Of a stretch of 43,355 bases of DNA, positions 8,276 to 15,993 are shown in pieces. The translations under genes were made by a program, and so were the position numbers. The stretch comes from Fusobacterium sp. DD2 (lineage in GTDB: Bacteria > Fusobacteriota > Fusobacteriia > Fusobacteriales > Fusobacteriaceae): assembly GCF_018205345.1 (NCBI RefSeq), contig NZ_JADRHM010000013.1, forward strand, positions 1 through 43,355. The letters are read 5' to 3'. The notes beneath the pieces were generated by a model. It had not been told where the DNA came from. It did not search any database and saw nothing but the letters and a program-made list of their open reading frames with translations. Every line of letters starts with the position of its first letter. The stretch's first letter is position 1.

Positions 8276-8289
8276 CTTTCAAATAACAA

Positions 8290-8502
8290 CTATTTTTTAA
8301 TGCTATATTTTTTGTTGAATTTGTCAACTCTTCCTGCAGCATCAATAAATTTAGCCTTACCAGTATAGAATGGGTGGCATTTTGAGCAAACAGCTACTTT
8401 TATTTCGTCTCCCTTTGCATAAGTTGATCTTGTTTCAAATTTTTCTCCGCAGCTGCATTCAACAGTAACTACTTTAAATTCTGGATGAATTCCTTTTTTC
8501 AT
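8290..8502 (-). CDS. rpmE: 50S ribosomal protein L31 (zinc-binding form)
   Basis: A 70-residue bL31 protein of the large ribosomal subunit. It is the C+ type: C16 and C18 plus C39 and C42 form a complete zinc site, followed by the signature HPFYTGK. This distinguishes it from the zinc-independent paralogue made during zinc starvation. The start is preceded by GGAAGGTG. A well-formed promoter lies 40-70 bp upstream and an intrinsic terminator follows the stop. The MKKGIHP opening is typical of the family. Confidence 0.98.
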   Translation of the reverse strand: MKKGIHPEFKVVTVECSCGEKFETRSTYAKGDEIKVAVCSKCHPFYTGKAKFIDAAGRVDKFNKKYSIKK

Positions 8503-8543
8503 TTTTTCACCTTCCTACAAAAACTTTTCTTAATATCGGGATT

Positions 8544-8572
8544 ATTTTATCATAATTATCTTATTTATGCAA
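8544..8572 (-). promoter_or_regulatory. Promoter of rpmE
   Basis: On the minus strand TTGCAT (8567-8572) and TAAAAT (8544-8549) are 17 bases apart. The expected start is near 8537, about 35 bases before the rpmE ATG. It is divergent from the RNase H promoter at 8610-8638. Confidence 0.7.
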
Positions 8573-8609
8573 CTATTTTTTGACATGGGTTTATTTTTTC
8601 CAAAATAAT

Positions 8610-8638
8610 TTGTAAAATTCATATTTATGAGATAATAT
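8610..8638 (+). promoter_or_regulatory. Promoter of the RNase H operon
   Basis: TTGTAA (8610-8615) and TAATAT (8633-8638) are 17 bases apart, placing the start near 8645, about 25 bases before the GTG start. No other clear promoter is seen before galM or the LysO-like genes, so this may drive the whole five-gene run. Confidence 0.6.
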
Positions 8639-8669
8639 ATCCTTATAAGATGTTTTTTGAGGAGGAATT

Positions 8670-9290
8670 GTGGCTAAGAAGTTTTATGCATATTTATTAG
8701 TTGAAAGGAATATAAAAGGAATAGTAAATAGCTGGGACGAATGTAAAAATTTAGTTCAGGGAAGAAAAGCCAGATATAAGGGGTTTTCATCAGAGCAGGA
8801 TGCTCAGGAATGGCTTGATGCAGGAGCTGAGTATGAAAAGAAAGCAGCAGTGAAAAAAGAAGTTCAGAAAAATCTTCCTGAAGGTATATATTTTGATGCT
8901 GGTACTGGTCGTGGTATAGGTGTAGAAACAAGAGTTACAGATGTAACTGGTAAATCACTTCTACATTTTAACACAGTAGGTTGCAAGGTTAATGAGTTTG
9001 GAAATATACATTTAGGAAAAGATAAAACAAATAATTATGGAGAACTTTTAGGATTATATCTTGCTCTTGATATAGCAAAGCAGTCAAAATGCAGATTTAT
9101 ATTTGGAGACAGCAATCTTGTTATTTTTTTCTGGTCTAAGGGAATTTGCAAGAGAAACAATCTTCCAGATGAAACTGTTGAATTAATAGATAAAGTTGTA
9201 AAAGCCAGAAAAGAGTTTGAAAAAACTGGTGGAACAGTAGAACATATTTCTGGAGATTACAATCCAGCAGATTTAGGATTTCATAAATAG
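8670..9290 (+). CDS. Ribonuclease H with N-terminal viroplasmin (hybrid-binding) domain
   Basis: A 206-residue RNase H that cuts the RNA strand of RNA-DNA hybrids. Residues 3-50 form the small hybrid-binding domain also seen in eukaryotic RNase H1 (caulimovirus viroplasmin fold), ending in YKGFSSEQDAQEWL. After a short linker the catalytic domain supplies the D-E-D-D carboxylates, which I assign to D76, E125, D147 and D201 (or D196). The start is GTG, four bases after AGGAGG. It is the first gene of a plus-strand run, 10 bp ahead of the YwaF-like gene. The domain architecture is clear, and the class is RNase HI-type. Confidence 0.9.
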   Translation: MAKKFYAYLLVERNIKGIVNSWDECKNLVQGRKARYKGFSSEQDAQEWLDAGAEYEKKAAVKKEVQKNLPEGIYFDAGTGRGIGVETRVTDVTGKSLLHFNTVGCKVNEFGNIHLGKDKTNNYGELLGLYLALDIAKQSKCRFIFGDSNLVIFFWSKGICKRNNLPDETVELIDKVVKARKEFEKTGGTVEHISGDYNPADLGFHK

Positions 9291-9300
9291 GGGAGGCAGT

Positions 9301-10017
9301 ATGAATAAGTTTATACTTTTTGGAACACAGCATTTGATGATGGTTGCAAGTGGATTTATTATAAGTTTCGTACTTATAATAATGGGGTTTTTTCTTGATA
9401 GAAAGCACTTTGCAAGATTTACTGCATTATTGGTATTGATAGTGAAAATAGTGGAATTGTGTTATAGACACATAGTTAATGGGGAGAAATTGACGCAACT
9501 TTTGCCTTTGCATCTATGTAATATAGCTCTTATATTTGTTATAGTTATGATGCTTACATGCTCTAAGAAATTATTTCAGCCTTGTTATTATTGGAGTTTA
9601 GGAGCGGTATTTGCACTTGTAACACCTGATGTAACAGCATCATTTCCAAATTATGTAACAGCATCATTTCCAAATTATGTAACATTGAGCTTTTTTATAA
9701 CTCATTTTTATATTATATTTGGGGTAGTTTATGCCTATATATTCTTTAATTATAGACCGACACTTTTTGGATATTTTTCATCATTTATCAGTCTCAATGT
9801 TATCGCATTAATAATATATTTTATTAATAAAGAACTTGGAACAAACTATTTATTTGTAAATAGAGTACCTGAATTTACATCGCCATTATCATATTTTGGA
9901 GAATGGCCATATTATATTGTAGTGGTAGAATTAATCTATATAATACTTACATATATAATCTATTTTCCATTTAGAGCTAAGAATGTAAAGTATGGAAGAG
10001 TAAATTTTGATAAATAG
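9301..10017 (+). CDS. YwaF-like (TIGR02206) integral membrane protein
   Basis: A 238-residue protein with about six or seven membrane helices, resembling the YwaF/TIGR02206 family of unknown function. Supporting features are the opening FGTQHLMM, the LPLHLCNIALI segment, the YWSLGAVFALVTPD segment, and a C-terminal FGEWPYYIV-type helix. A perfect 24-bp tandem duplication (9631-9678) inserts a second copy of VTASFPNY in the loop after helix 4 without breaking the frame. The ribosome binding site is GGGGAGG. It sits between RNase H and galM, but no functional link is evident. Confidence 0.75.
   Translation: MNKFILFGTQHLMMVASGFIISFVLIIMGFFLDRKHFARFTALLVLIVKIVELCYRHIVNGEKLTQLLPLHLCNIALIFVIVMMLTCSKKLFQPCYYWSLGAVFALVTPDVTASFPNYVTASFPNYVTLSFFITHFYIIFGVVYAYIFFNYRPTLFGYFSSFISLNVIALIIYFINKELGTNYLFVNRVPEFTSPLSYFGEWPYYIVVVELIYIILTYIIYFPFRAKNVKYGRVNFDK
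9631..9678 (+). repeat. Perfect 24-bp tandem duplication inside the YwaF-like gene
   Basis: Two identical 24-base units, 9631-9654 and 9655-9678, encode VTASFPNY twice, and the next six bases begin a third partial unit. The frame is kept. Such an exact repeat suggests a recent slippage event and could vary in copy number between strains. Confidence 0.95.
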
Positions 10018-10039
10018 ATAGAATGGGGAAGGTGAGGAA

Positions 10040-11089
10040 ATGAACATTATAAGAAAAGAGTGGGGAACTACCAAAAAAGGTGAAAAGGTATATCTTTATA
10101 CTTTAAAAAATGATTCTTTAGAAGTAGAAGTTTTAAATTATGGTGCAGTGATTAGAAGAATTTCAGCACCAGATAAAGATGGTAAATTTGAAGATGTAGT
10201 ATTAAATCTTGAAACTATAAAAGACTATGAAGAAAGATCACCATATTTTGGAGCAGTAGTAGGAAGAAATGCAGGAAGGATTAAAAATGCACTTCTTAAG
10301 ATTGATGAACAGGAATATCCTCTTGTAAAAAATTCTGGAGAAAATAGTATTCATGGAGGAATTGATAATTTCAGTCATAGAATATGGGAAGCATATGATG
10401 TTGGAACAGAAGAAAAACCTGCTTTAGAGCTTGTAATAAAAAGTCTGCATTTAGATGAAGGTTTTCCTGGAAATGTAGAGGTAAGAGTGAGATATACCCT
10501 TGATAAAAATGAGTTGTTATTAAGCTATAGAGGAACAAGTGATAGAAAAACTTATCTGAATCTTACAAATCACTCATACTTTAATTTAAGTGGAGATTTT
10601 AAAAGAGATATTAAAGATGAGACTTTATATTTAAACTGTGATGAATTTATTGCTGTTGATAAAGAAACATTACCAGTATCAATTAATTCTGTTGAAGGAA
10701 CTCCTTTTGATTTCAGAGAAGGAAAGATATTGAAAACTTCATTAGATGCAGATGATGAGCAGATAAAAATAGTGAATAATGGACTTGACCATCCATTTAT
10801 TTTTAGTGAAGGTGGAAAACGTCCTCTAATAAAACTTGAAGATCAAAAGAGCGGAAGAGTTCTTGAAGTGGAAACTGATCAACCAGCAGTTGTAATCTAT
10901 ACAGGAAACTATCTTCATGAGGTAGGAAATTTGAATAGCAAAGTATGTTGTAAAAAACATATGGGAATATGTTTTGAGACACAGAACTATGCAGATGCTT
11001 TAAATTTTATACCAGAAAAAGCGGTGATTACATCACCTGAAAAACCTTATATACAGGAGACAAGGTATAAATTTACAGTAACAAAATAA
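10040..11089 (+). CDS. galM: Aldose 1-epimerase (mutarotase)
   Basis: A 349-residue galactose mutarotase that interconverts alpha and beta anomers of glucose, galactose and related sugars in the cytoplasm. Family catalytic residues are in place: H105 in NSIHGG, H178 in LTNHSYFNLSG and the general base E313 in CFETQNYADAL. The substrate-binding NAGRI block is near 77-81. Length and spacing match the E. coli enzyme. The ribosome binding site is GGTGAGG-like. No other galactose genes are adjacent, so it may serve general sugar use. Confidence 0.95.
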   Translation: MNIIRKEWGTTKKGEKVYLYTLKNDSLEVEVLNYGAVIRRISAPDKDGKFEDVVLNLETIKDYEERSPYFGAVVGRNAGRIKNALLKIDEQEYPLVKNSGENSIHGGIDNFSHRIWEAYDVGTEEKPALELVIKSLHLDEGFPGNVEVRVRYTLDKNELLLSYRGTSDRKTYLNLTNHSYFNLSGDFKRDIKDETLYLNCDEFIAVDKETLPVSINSVEGTPFDFREGKILKTSLDADDEQIKIVNNGLDHPFIFSEGGKRPLIKLEDQKSGRVLEVETDQPAVVIYTGNYLHEVGNLNSKVCCKKHMGICFETQNYADALNFIPEKAVITSPEKPYIQETRYKFTVTK

Positions 11090-11104
11090 TTTGGGGGGAT
11101 TTTT

Positions 11105-11377
11105 GTGACAACAATACTTTTATATATTGTTATAATGGGGATTGGAATTTTTCTTGCAAGAAAAGGATTTATTCCAAATAGAATGAAAAATAAACTTCAG
11201 CATTTTCAAAATTTTTCACTTATGTTTTTGCTTGGAGTTTTAGGATATAAATTGGGAAGTGATGATAAATTACTGGCGGATATAGATAAATTAGGAGTTC
11301 AATCACTTGTAATTGCTGCATTCAGCATTGGATTCAGTATCCTCTTTGTACATATTTTTTATAAGGGGGATAGATAA
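11105..11377 (+). CDS. LysO-type exporter, N-terminal half (DUF340)
   Basis: A 90-residue membrane protein with three hydrophobic segments. Its sequence and position fit the N-terminal third of LysO (YbjE, DUF340), the lysine exporter, which is a single chain of about 300 residues in E. coli. Here it is a separate gene followed at once by the C-terminal part. It starts at GTG, preceded by a G6 run that provides the ribosome binding site. The stop is one base before the next gene's ATG, so tight co-translation is likely. The two proteins probably form one transporter. The lysine substrate is inferred from the family. Confidence 0.7.
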   Translation: MTTILLYIVIMGIGIFLARKGFIPNRMKNKLQHFQNFSLMFLLGVLGYKLGSDDKLLADIDKLGVQSLVIAAFSIGFSILFVHIFYKGDR

Positions 11378-11378
11378 A

Positions 11379-11978
11379 ATGATTGGAATAGTATTATCAG
11401 TTGTAATAGGAATTGTATTGGGAATTTTCTATAGAGTTGATACTCTTATCTATTATGCAAATCCATTGAGCAGTATTGGACTATGTTTACTTCTGTTTTT
11501 TGTTGGAGTTGATATAGGATACAATAAAGATGTAATGACACATCTTAGAATGATGAGTAAAAAAGTTTTTTTCCTTCCAGTTGTAGGAACTATAGGTTCT
11601 CTTGTTGGAGGGGCTGTGGCAGCTACTGTGTTATCTCTTAATATAAAAGAGTGTATAACTGTAGCAGCTGGTCTTGGATGGTATTCTTTTTCAGCTATAG
11701 AGGTTGGAAAGTTCAGTGCATATTTGGGAGGGGTAACATTTTTATCCAATATGTTTAGAGAACTTTTTTCAATAGTCTTTGTTCCATTAATAGCTAAAAA
11801 AATAGGGCCTTATGAATCTGTTATAACAGCTGGAGCTACAGCGATGGATTCAGTGTTACCTATCATAAATAGAAGTAATCCACCAAGAATATCCATTGTT
11901 GGTTTTTATTCAGGGCTTGTGATGTCTATTATAGTTCCTGTTTTATTGCCTGCTGTGATAAAAATATTTAATTTTTAA
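11379..11978 (+). CDS. LysO-type lysine exporter, C-terminal half
   Basis: A 199-residue membrane protein of the LysO family (DUF340), with about six helices. Conserved blocks include LLFFVGVDIG, the LGWYSFSAIEV region, FLSNMFRELFSIV and the C-terminal ATAMDSVLPII. In E. coli LysO exports lysine and toxic analogues. I place the start at the ATG at 11379, after GGGGG and one base past the previous stop; a longer reading would overlap the preceding gene and is unsupported. Together with the 90-residue partner it matches the full-length exporter. A strong hairpin follows the stop. Confidence 0.82.
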   Translation: MIGIVLSVVIGIVLGIFYRVDTLIYYANPLSSIGLCLLLFFVGVDIGYNKDVMTHLRMMSKKVFFLPVVGTIGSLVGGAVAATVLSLNIKECITVAAGLGWYSFSAIEVGKFSAYLGGVTFLSNMFRELFSIVFVPLIAKKIGPYESVITAGATAMDSVLPIINRSNPPRISIVGFYSGLVMSIIVPVLLPAVIKIFNF

Positions 11979-11981
11979 AAA

Positions 11982-12128
11982 AATATCTCAAAAAATACAA
12001 AAGCTGTCAGATTTTTTAATGCACTGACAGCTTTTGTATTTTGTTCGTGTTAAGTAAATTAAAATACTTTAAAAGAAAGGATTAATTGAATTATATATTA
12101 CCTTAGTGCAAAAGTCAAGAATTATTTT
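11982..12128 (+). repeat. Intergenic direct repeat, copy 1
   Basis: About 147 bp closely matching 12197-12340 (roughly 85% by eye). It begins with the long hairpin at 11994-12040 and continues into an AT-rich tail. Within the tail 29 bases (12054-12082) are identical in both copies, and two further blocks of 19 and 15 bases near the end are also conserved. No ORF or known RNA was recognised. The bases between the copies (12129-12196) show no clear feature. Confidence 0.85.
11994..12040 (+). terminator. Long hairpin terminator after the LysO-like genes
   Basis: A 17-bp perfect stem, AATACAAAAGCTGTCAG with CTGACAGCTTTTGTATT, has a 13-base loop and is followed by TTGTTCG. Its A/T-rich foot supplies the T run of an intrinsic terminator. 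It is the 5' part of repeat copy 1. Confidence 0.8.
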
Positions 12129-12196
12129 TAAATTTACAAATATTTTCTATATCAAAATACTTCTAAGGCAAAATTAATCAAATTTCAGTTTAATAG

Positions 12197-12340
12197 AATA
12201 TCTTCAAAAAATATAAAAGCTGCCAGATTTTCAAATGCACACTGACAGCTTTTATATTACGTTATTGAGTAAATTAAAATACTTTAAAAGAAAGGATAAC
12301 TGAATTATATATTACCTTATAAAAAAAGTCAAGAATTATT
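12197..12340 (+). repeat. Intergenic direct repeat, copy 2
   Basis: Second copy of the element at 11982-12128, offset by 215 bp. Its 29-base identical block is at 12269-12297. The hairpin keeps its shape through a paired change relative to copy 1. The remaining bases to the ABC gene (12341-12521) are AT-rich, with only a tentative promoter. Confidence 0.85.
12210..12258 (+). terminator. Hairpin in repeat copy 2
   Basis: AATATAAAAGCTGCCAG (12210-12226) pairs with CTGACAGCTTTTATATT (12242-12258) with one C-A mismatch and a 15-base loop. It could act as a second, back-up terminator or as part of a structured RNA. Confidence 0.6.
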
Positions 12341-12445
12341 TATTACTTTTTTAGTAAAGATATATCAAAGCTACAATTTTTAGGTATTTGAAGTGCAAAA
12401 AAATATATAATTGTACAGTTTTTGGCAATGAAATTAGTTTTTTTA

Positions 12446-12454
12446 TGCTATTAT
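12446..12454 (+). promoter_or_regulatory. Possible extended -10 promoter of the ABC exporter operon
   Basis: TGCTATTAT fits an extended -10 element (TGn plus TATTAT). No good -35 lies at the usual spacing. It would start transcription about 60 bases before the ABC gene's ATG. Confidence 0.3.
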
Positions 12455-12521
12455 TTGTCTAGTTTTTATGTTAAAATTAAAAAAACAACTTTTACACAAA
12501 GAATTTTATCAGGAGGATTTG

Positions 12522-14252
12522 ATGTTTAAATATTTCAAACCTTATCTAGGAAAAGGTTTTATTGCTGCTCTTTTTAAGATGGGAGAGGCTTTTGCAGACC
12601 TTACATTGCCACTTATTATGGCTAAGATAATAGATATTGGTGTTTCAAATAGAGATTTTAATTATATATTACATATGGGCGGTAAAATGATTGGCCTTGC
12701 TGCTTTAGGGTATTGCTGTGCTATTTTATGTAACTATTTTTCATGTATGGCTTCACAATCATTTGGAGCTAATCTGAGAGATAGTATATTTACTAAAATT
12801 CAGCATTTTTCATTTAATCAATTGAATAAATACTCTCAGGCCTCATTAATTACCAGAATAACAAAAGATGTGGACCAGATTACTACTATGTTTCTTATGT
12901 GCATAAGAATGGTTTTAAGAGGACTTACAACAGGAATAGGGGCAGTTATAATGGCTGTCATAATAAATCCTGTTCTATCTACTATATTTTTAGTTGTAGC
13001 TCCACTGATAATCTTTTCTACAACTTTTTATGTAAAAAAATCTTTTAAACTTTATGCTGTTGTACAGAAAAAACTGGATGCTTTAACATTGATATTGAGA
13101 GAGAATCTTTCAGGGCTTAAGGTTATTAAAGCCCTTTCCAAAGAAAAAATAGAGGATACAAGATTTTCTGAAAAAAGTGATGAATTACAAAATCAGACAA
13201 TTGAAGCAGATAGCTTAATGCTTAGTAAGCTTCCATTTATTACTCTTATAATGAATATTGGAGTAGTAGCAGTGTTATGGTTTGGTGGAATAAGAGTTCA
13301 CTATGGAAAATTACAGGTTGGAGAGGTAGTAGCCTTTATAAATTACCTGAATATGATTGTATTTTCCATGAATGCTCTTTCATTTTTATTTACTCTTTAT
13401 AGTAGAACAAGTATATCTTATGGAAGAGTAAAAGAGATTGTAGATGAAAAGATAGAAATAACTCCTCAAAGCGAAGAGGAAGATAAAAACTGTGATGATA
13501 TTATTGAATTTAAAAATGTAAGTTTTTCATATAACAAGGGAGATAACTATATTTTAGATAATATAAATCTAAACATAAAAAGAGGAGAACATATTGGAAT
13601 TATAGGTGGAATAGGTTCTGGAAAATCCACTTTAGTTTCTCTAATTCCCAGATTTTATGATGTAAGTAAGGGAGAAATCTTAGTTGATGGAGTGAATATT
13701 CAGAACTATTCAGAAAAAAAATTAAGAAATAAAATTGGTATTGTGCTTCAAAAAACTTTCTTATTTTCTCAAAGTATTAAAGATAATATTAAATGGGGAG
13801 ATCAGAATGCAACACATGAAAGTGTGGAAAAGGTATGTCATATAGCTCAGGGAAGAGAGTTTATAGAAAAACTTCCAGATGGCTATGATACCGATGTTAC
13901 AAAGGGTGGAAACAACTTTTCTGGAGGGCAGAAGCAAAGAATTTCCATTGCTAGAACTCTTCTTAAAAAAACAGATATCCTTATATTTGATGATAGTTTT
14001 AGTGCTCTTGACTTTATAACTGAATACAACCTTAAAAAAGAGCTTTCAGAATATATGAAAGAAGCCACAACTATTACTATCTCACCTAAAATTTCATCAC
14101 TTATAAAAATGGATAGGATAATTGTAATGGATAATGGAAAAATAGCTGGCTTTGATACTCATGAAAATCTTATAAAAAGCTGTCCTGTTTATCAAGAGAT
14201 ATGCGAGTCACAGGAAATATGCATAACAGGAGAGTGTTACGATGAAGAATAG
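12522..14252 (+). CDS. ABC exporter half-transporter, degenerate-site subunit
   Basis: A 576-residue fusion of a six-helix type IV membrane domain and an ATPase domain, in the multidrug exporter group (BmrC/BmrD, MdlA/MdlB, TM287/288 type). Walker A GGIGSGKST is at 362-370 and the signature FSGGQ at 466-470. The Walker B aspartate is D490, but the next residue, normally the catalytic glutamate, is D491. The H-loop histidine is replaced by P522 in ISPKIS. These losses mark the non-hydrolysing site of a heterodimer. The start at 12522 follows AGGAGG; an upstream ATG at 12468 lacks one. It overlaps its partner by 11 bp. The substrate is unknown. Confidence 0.93.
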   Translation: MFKYFKPYLGKGFIAALFKMGEAFADLTLPLIMAKIIDIGVSNRDFNYILHMGGKMIGLAALGYCCAILCNYFSCMASQSFGANLRDSIFTKIQHFSFNQLNKYSQASLITRITKDVDQITTMFLMCIRMVLRGLTTGIGAVIMAVIINPVLSTIFLVVAPLIIFSTTFYVKKSFKLYAVVQKKLDALTLILRENLSGLKVIKALSKEKIEDTRFSEKSDELQNQTIEADSLMLSKLPFITLIMNIGVVAVLWFGGIRVHYGKLQVGEVVAFINYLNMIVFSMNALSFLFTLYSRTSISYGRVKEIVDEKIEITPQSEEEDKNCDDIIEFKNVSFSYNKGDNYILDNINLNIKRGEHIGIIGGIGSGKSTLVSLIPRFYDVSKGEILVDGVNIQNYSEKKLRNKIGIVLQKTFLFSQSIKDNIKWGDQNATHESVEKVCHIAQGREFIEKLPDGYDTDVTKGGNNFSGGQKQRISIARTLLKKTDILIFDDSFSALDFITEYNLKKELSEYMKEATTITISPKISSLIKMDRIIVMDNGKIAGFDTHENLIKSCPVYQEICESQEICITGECYDEE

Positions 14253-15981
14253 AACTGTATTTAAAAAACTGATTCCATATTTGTATAGGTACAGATACAA
14301 ATTTCTTTTTATGGTTTTTCTGGCAATAATTGGAAACGTCTTAACACTGATTGGGCCTTATCTGGTGGGAAAAGCTATAAATCAGATACATATAGATATG
14401 GATAGAGAAAATTTTATATTTTTAGGAAAAATTTCTTTATGTTTGCTATTTACATATATTGGTGGAGCATTTTTATCCCTGACCCAGAATATTAAAATGA
14501 ATAATATCTCTCAGGAGATAGTAAATGCAATGAGACAGAATGCTTTTAAAAAGATGCATAAATTTCCTTTAAAGATGTTTAATACCATGGCTCAGGGAAA
14601 TATTATGACTATTGTTATAAATGATATAGATAATATCAGCAGTTCTTTATCACAAATTGGAACCAGAATAATAGTAAATCTTCTAACTATATCAATAGCT
14701 CTTGCAATTATGATATATATAAGTCCATCTCTTACGCTTATACAGATGATACTTGTAGCAATATCAGGATTTTTCTTAAAGAAGATAACTAAAAAAAGTA
14801 AGGAAAAAAGAAGAGTTCAGCAAAAATTTTTAGGACGTCTAAATAGTTATGTAGATGAAATTTTAACTGGACAGGCAGAAGTTAAATCTTTCTCTTATGA
14901 AGAGAGGGCAATAAATAAATTTAGGGAGTTAAATGGTGCCTATAAGGAAAATGCCATAAAAGCTATTTTCTTTTCAGGGTTTAACTTTCCAACATTAAAC
15001 TTTATAAATAATATAGGATACTCACTTATTATCTTTACTGGAGCTGTATTTATGCTTCAGGGAAAAATAAATCTTGGAGAGCTTTCAAGTTTTATAATAT
15101 ATTCAAAACTTTTCAATAGACCTATAGCAAGTATATCTGAAGCATATAATATTATTCAGACTGTTCTTGTAAGTTCTGAGAGATTTTTTGGATTTATGGA
15201 TCTCCCTGAAGATGATGAAGGTGGAGATAGAGAACTTGATCTTAGTAAAGTGCAGGGAAATATAGAGTTTAAAGATGTAAATTTTGGTTATAATGATAAC
15301 TCACCTGTTTTAAAGGACCTTTCATTTAAAACAAAAGAGGGGAAAACTGTTGCAATAGTTGGACCAACGGGGGGCGGAAAGACTACAATAGTTAACCTTC
15401 TAATGAGATTTTATGATATTTCATCAGGAAAGATACTTCTAGATGGTGTAGATGTAAAAGAATATAAAAAATCAGATATTAGAAAATTATTTGGAATGGT
15501 ATTGCAGGACAGTTGGCTCTTTACAGGAACTATAAGGGATAACATCAGATATGGAAATGAAAATTTAACTGATGAAGATATAATTAAAAGTGCTAAAATA
15601 GCCTGTGCACACGATTTTATTAGCAAATATCCTCAAGGTTATGATACAATGATAAGTGAGGATAATATGATACTTTCACAAGGTCAAAAACAACTGATAA
15701 CTATAGCTAGAATAATTGCTTCAAATCCTAAATTTTTGATACTTGATGAAGCTACAAGTGGTGTGGATACACGTACTGAATTGAGACTTCAAAAAGCAGT
15801 GTCAAAACTTATAAAGGATAGAACAAGTTTTGTAATAGCACATAGATTATCAACTATAAAAAATGCAGATTTAATCCTTGTTTTAAAAGATGGGAAAATA
15901 ATAGAACAGGGAACACATAAAAAATTAATGGAATTAAAAGGGTTTTATTACACAATGTATAATACACAATATGCAATATAG
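14242..15981 (+). CDS. ABC exporter half-transporter, catalytic subunit
   Basis: A 579-residue partner of the preceding half-transporter, with six membrane helices followed by an ATPase domain. Walker A GPTGGGKTT starts at 374. The signature reads LSQGQ at 478-482, Walker B has D502 with catalytic E503, and the H-loop histidine is H534 in IAHRLST. Its nucleotide site therefore has all hydrolytic residues and would be completed by the FSGGQ signature of the partner, giving one active and one degenerate site. It overlaps the partner gene by 11 bp, consistent with equal production of both subunits. Drug or lipid export is inferred from the family only. Confidence 0.94.
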   Translation: MKNRTVFKKLIPYLYRYRYKFLFMVFLAIIGNVLTLIGPYLVGKAINQIHIDMDRENFIFLGKISLCLLFTYIGGAFLSLTQNIKMNNISQEIVNAMRQNAFKKMHKFPLKMFNTMAQGNIMTIVINDIDNISSSLSQIGTRIIVNLLTISIALAIMIYISPSLTLIQMILVAISGFFLKKITKKSKEKRRVQQKFLGRLNSYVDEILTGQAEVKSFSYEERAINKFRELNGAYKENAIKAIFFSGFNFPTLNFINNIGYSLIIFTGAVFMLQGKINLGELSSFIIYSKLFNRPIASISEAYNIIQTVLVSSERFFGFMDLPEDDEGGDRELDLSKVQGNIEFKDVNFGYNDNSPVLKDLSFKTKEGKTVAIVGPTGGGKTTIVNLLMRFYDISSGKILLDGVDVKEYKKSDIRKLFGMVLQDSWLFTGTIRDNIRYGNENLTDEDIIKSAKIACAHDFISKYPQGYDTMISEDNMILSQGQKQLITIARIIASNPKFLILDEATSGVDTRTELRLQKAVSKLIKDRTSFVIAHRLSTIKNADLILVLKDGKIIEQGTHKKLMELKGFYYTMYNTQYAI

Positions 15982-15993
15982 GGGTGAATTTTT

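Noticed and set aside
12468-12521. Longer N-terminus for the first ABC subunit
   Set aside because: AGGAGG lies just before the ATG at 12522 and none precedes the earlier ATG.
11979-12521. Insertion sequence remnant in the longest gene-free stretch
   Set aside because: No transposase fragment, terminal inverted repeats or target duplication were seen; the direct repeats are described on their own.
15369-15374. G6 tract in the second ABC gene (and a G6 tract at 11093-11098) as a phase-variation switch
   Set aside because: Six G residues are short for slippage switching; the first is part of the Walker A codons and the second serves as a ribosome binding site.
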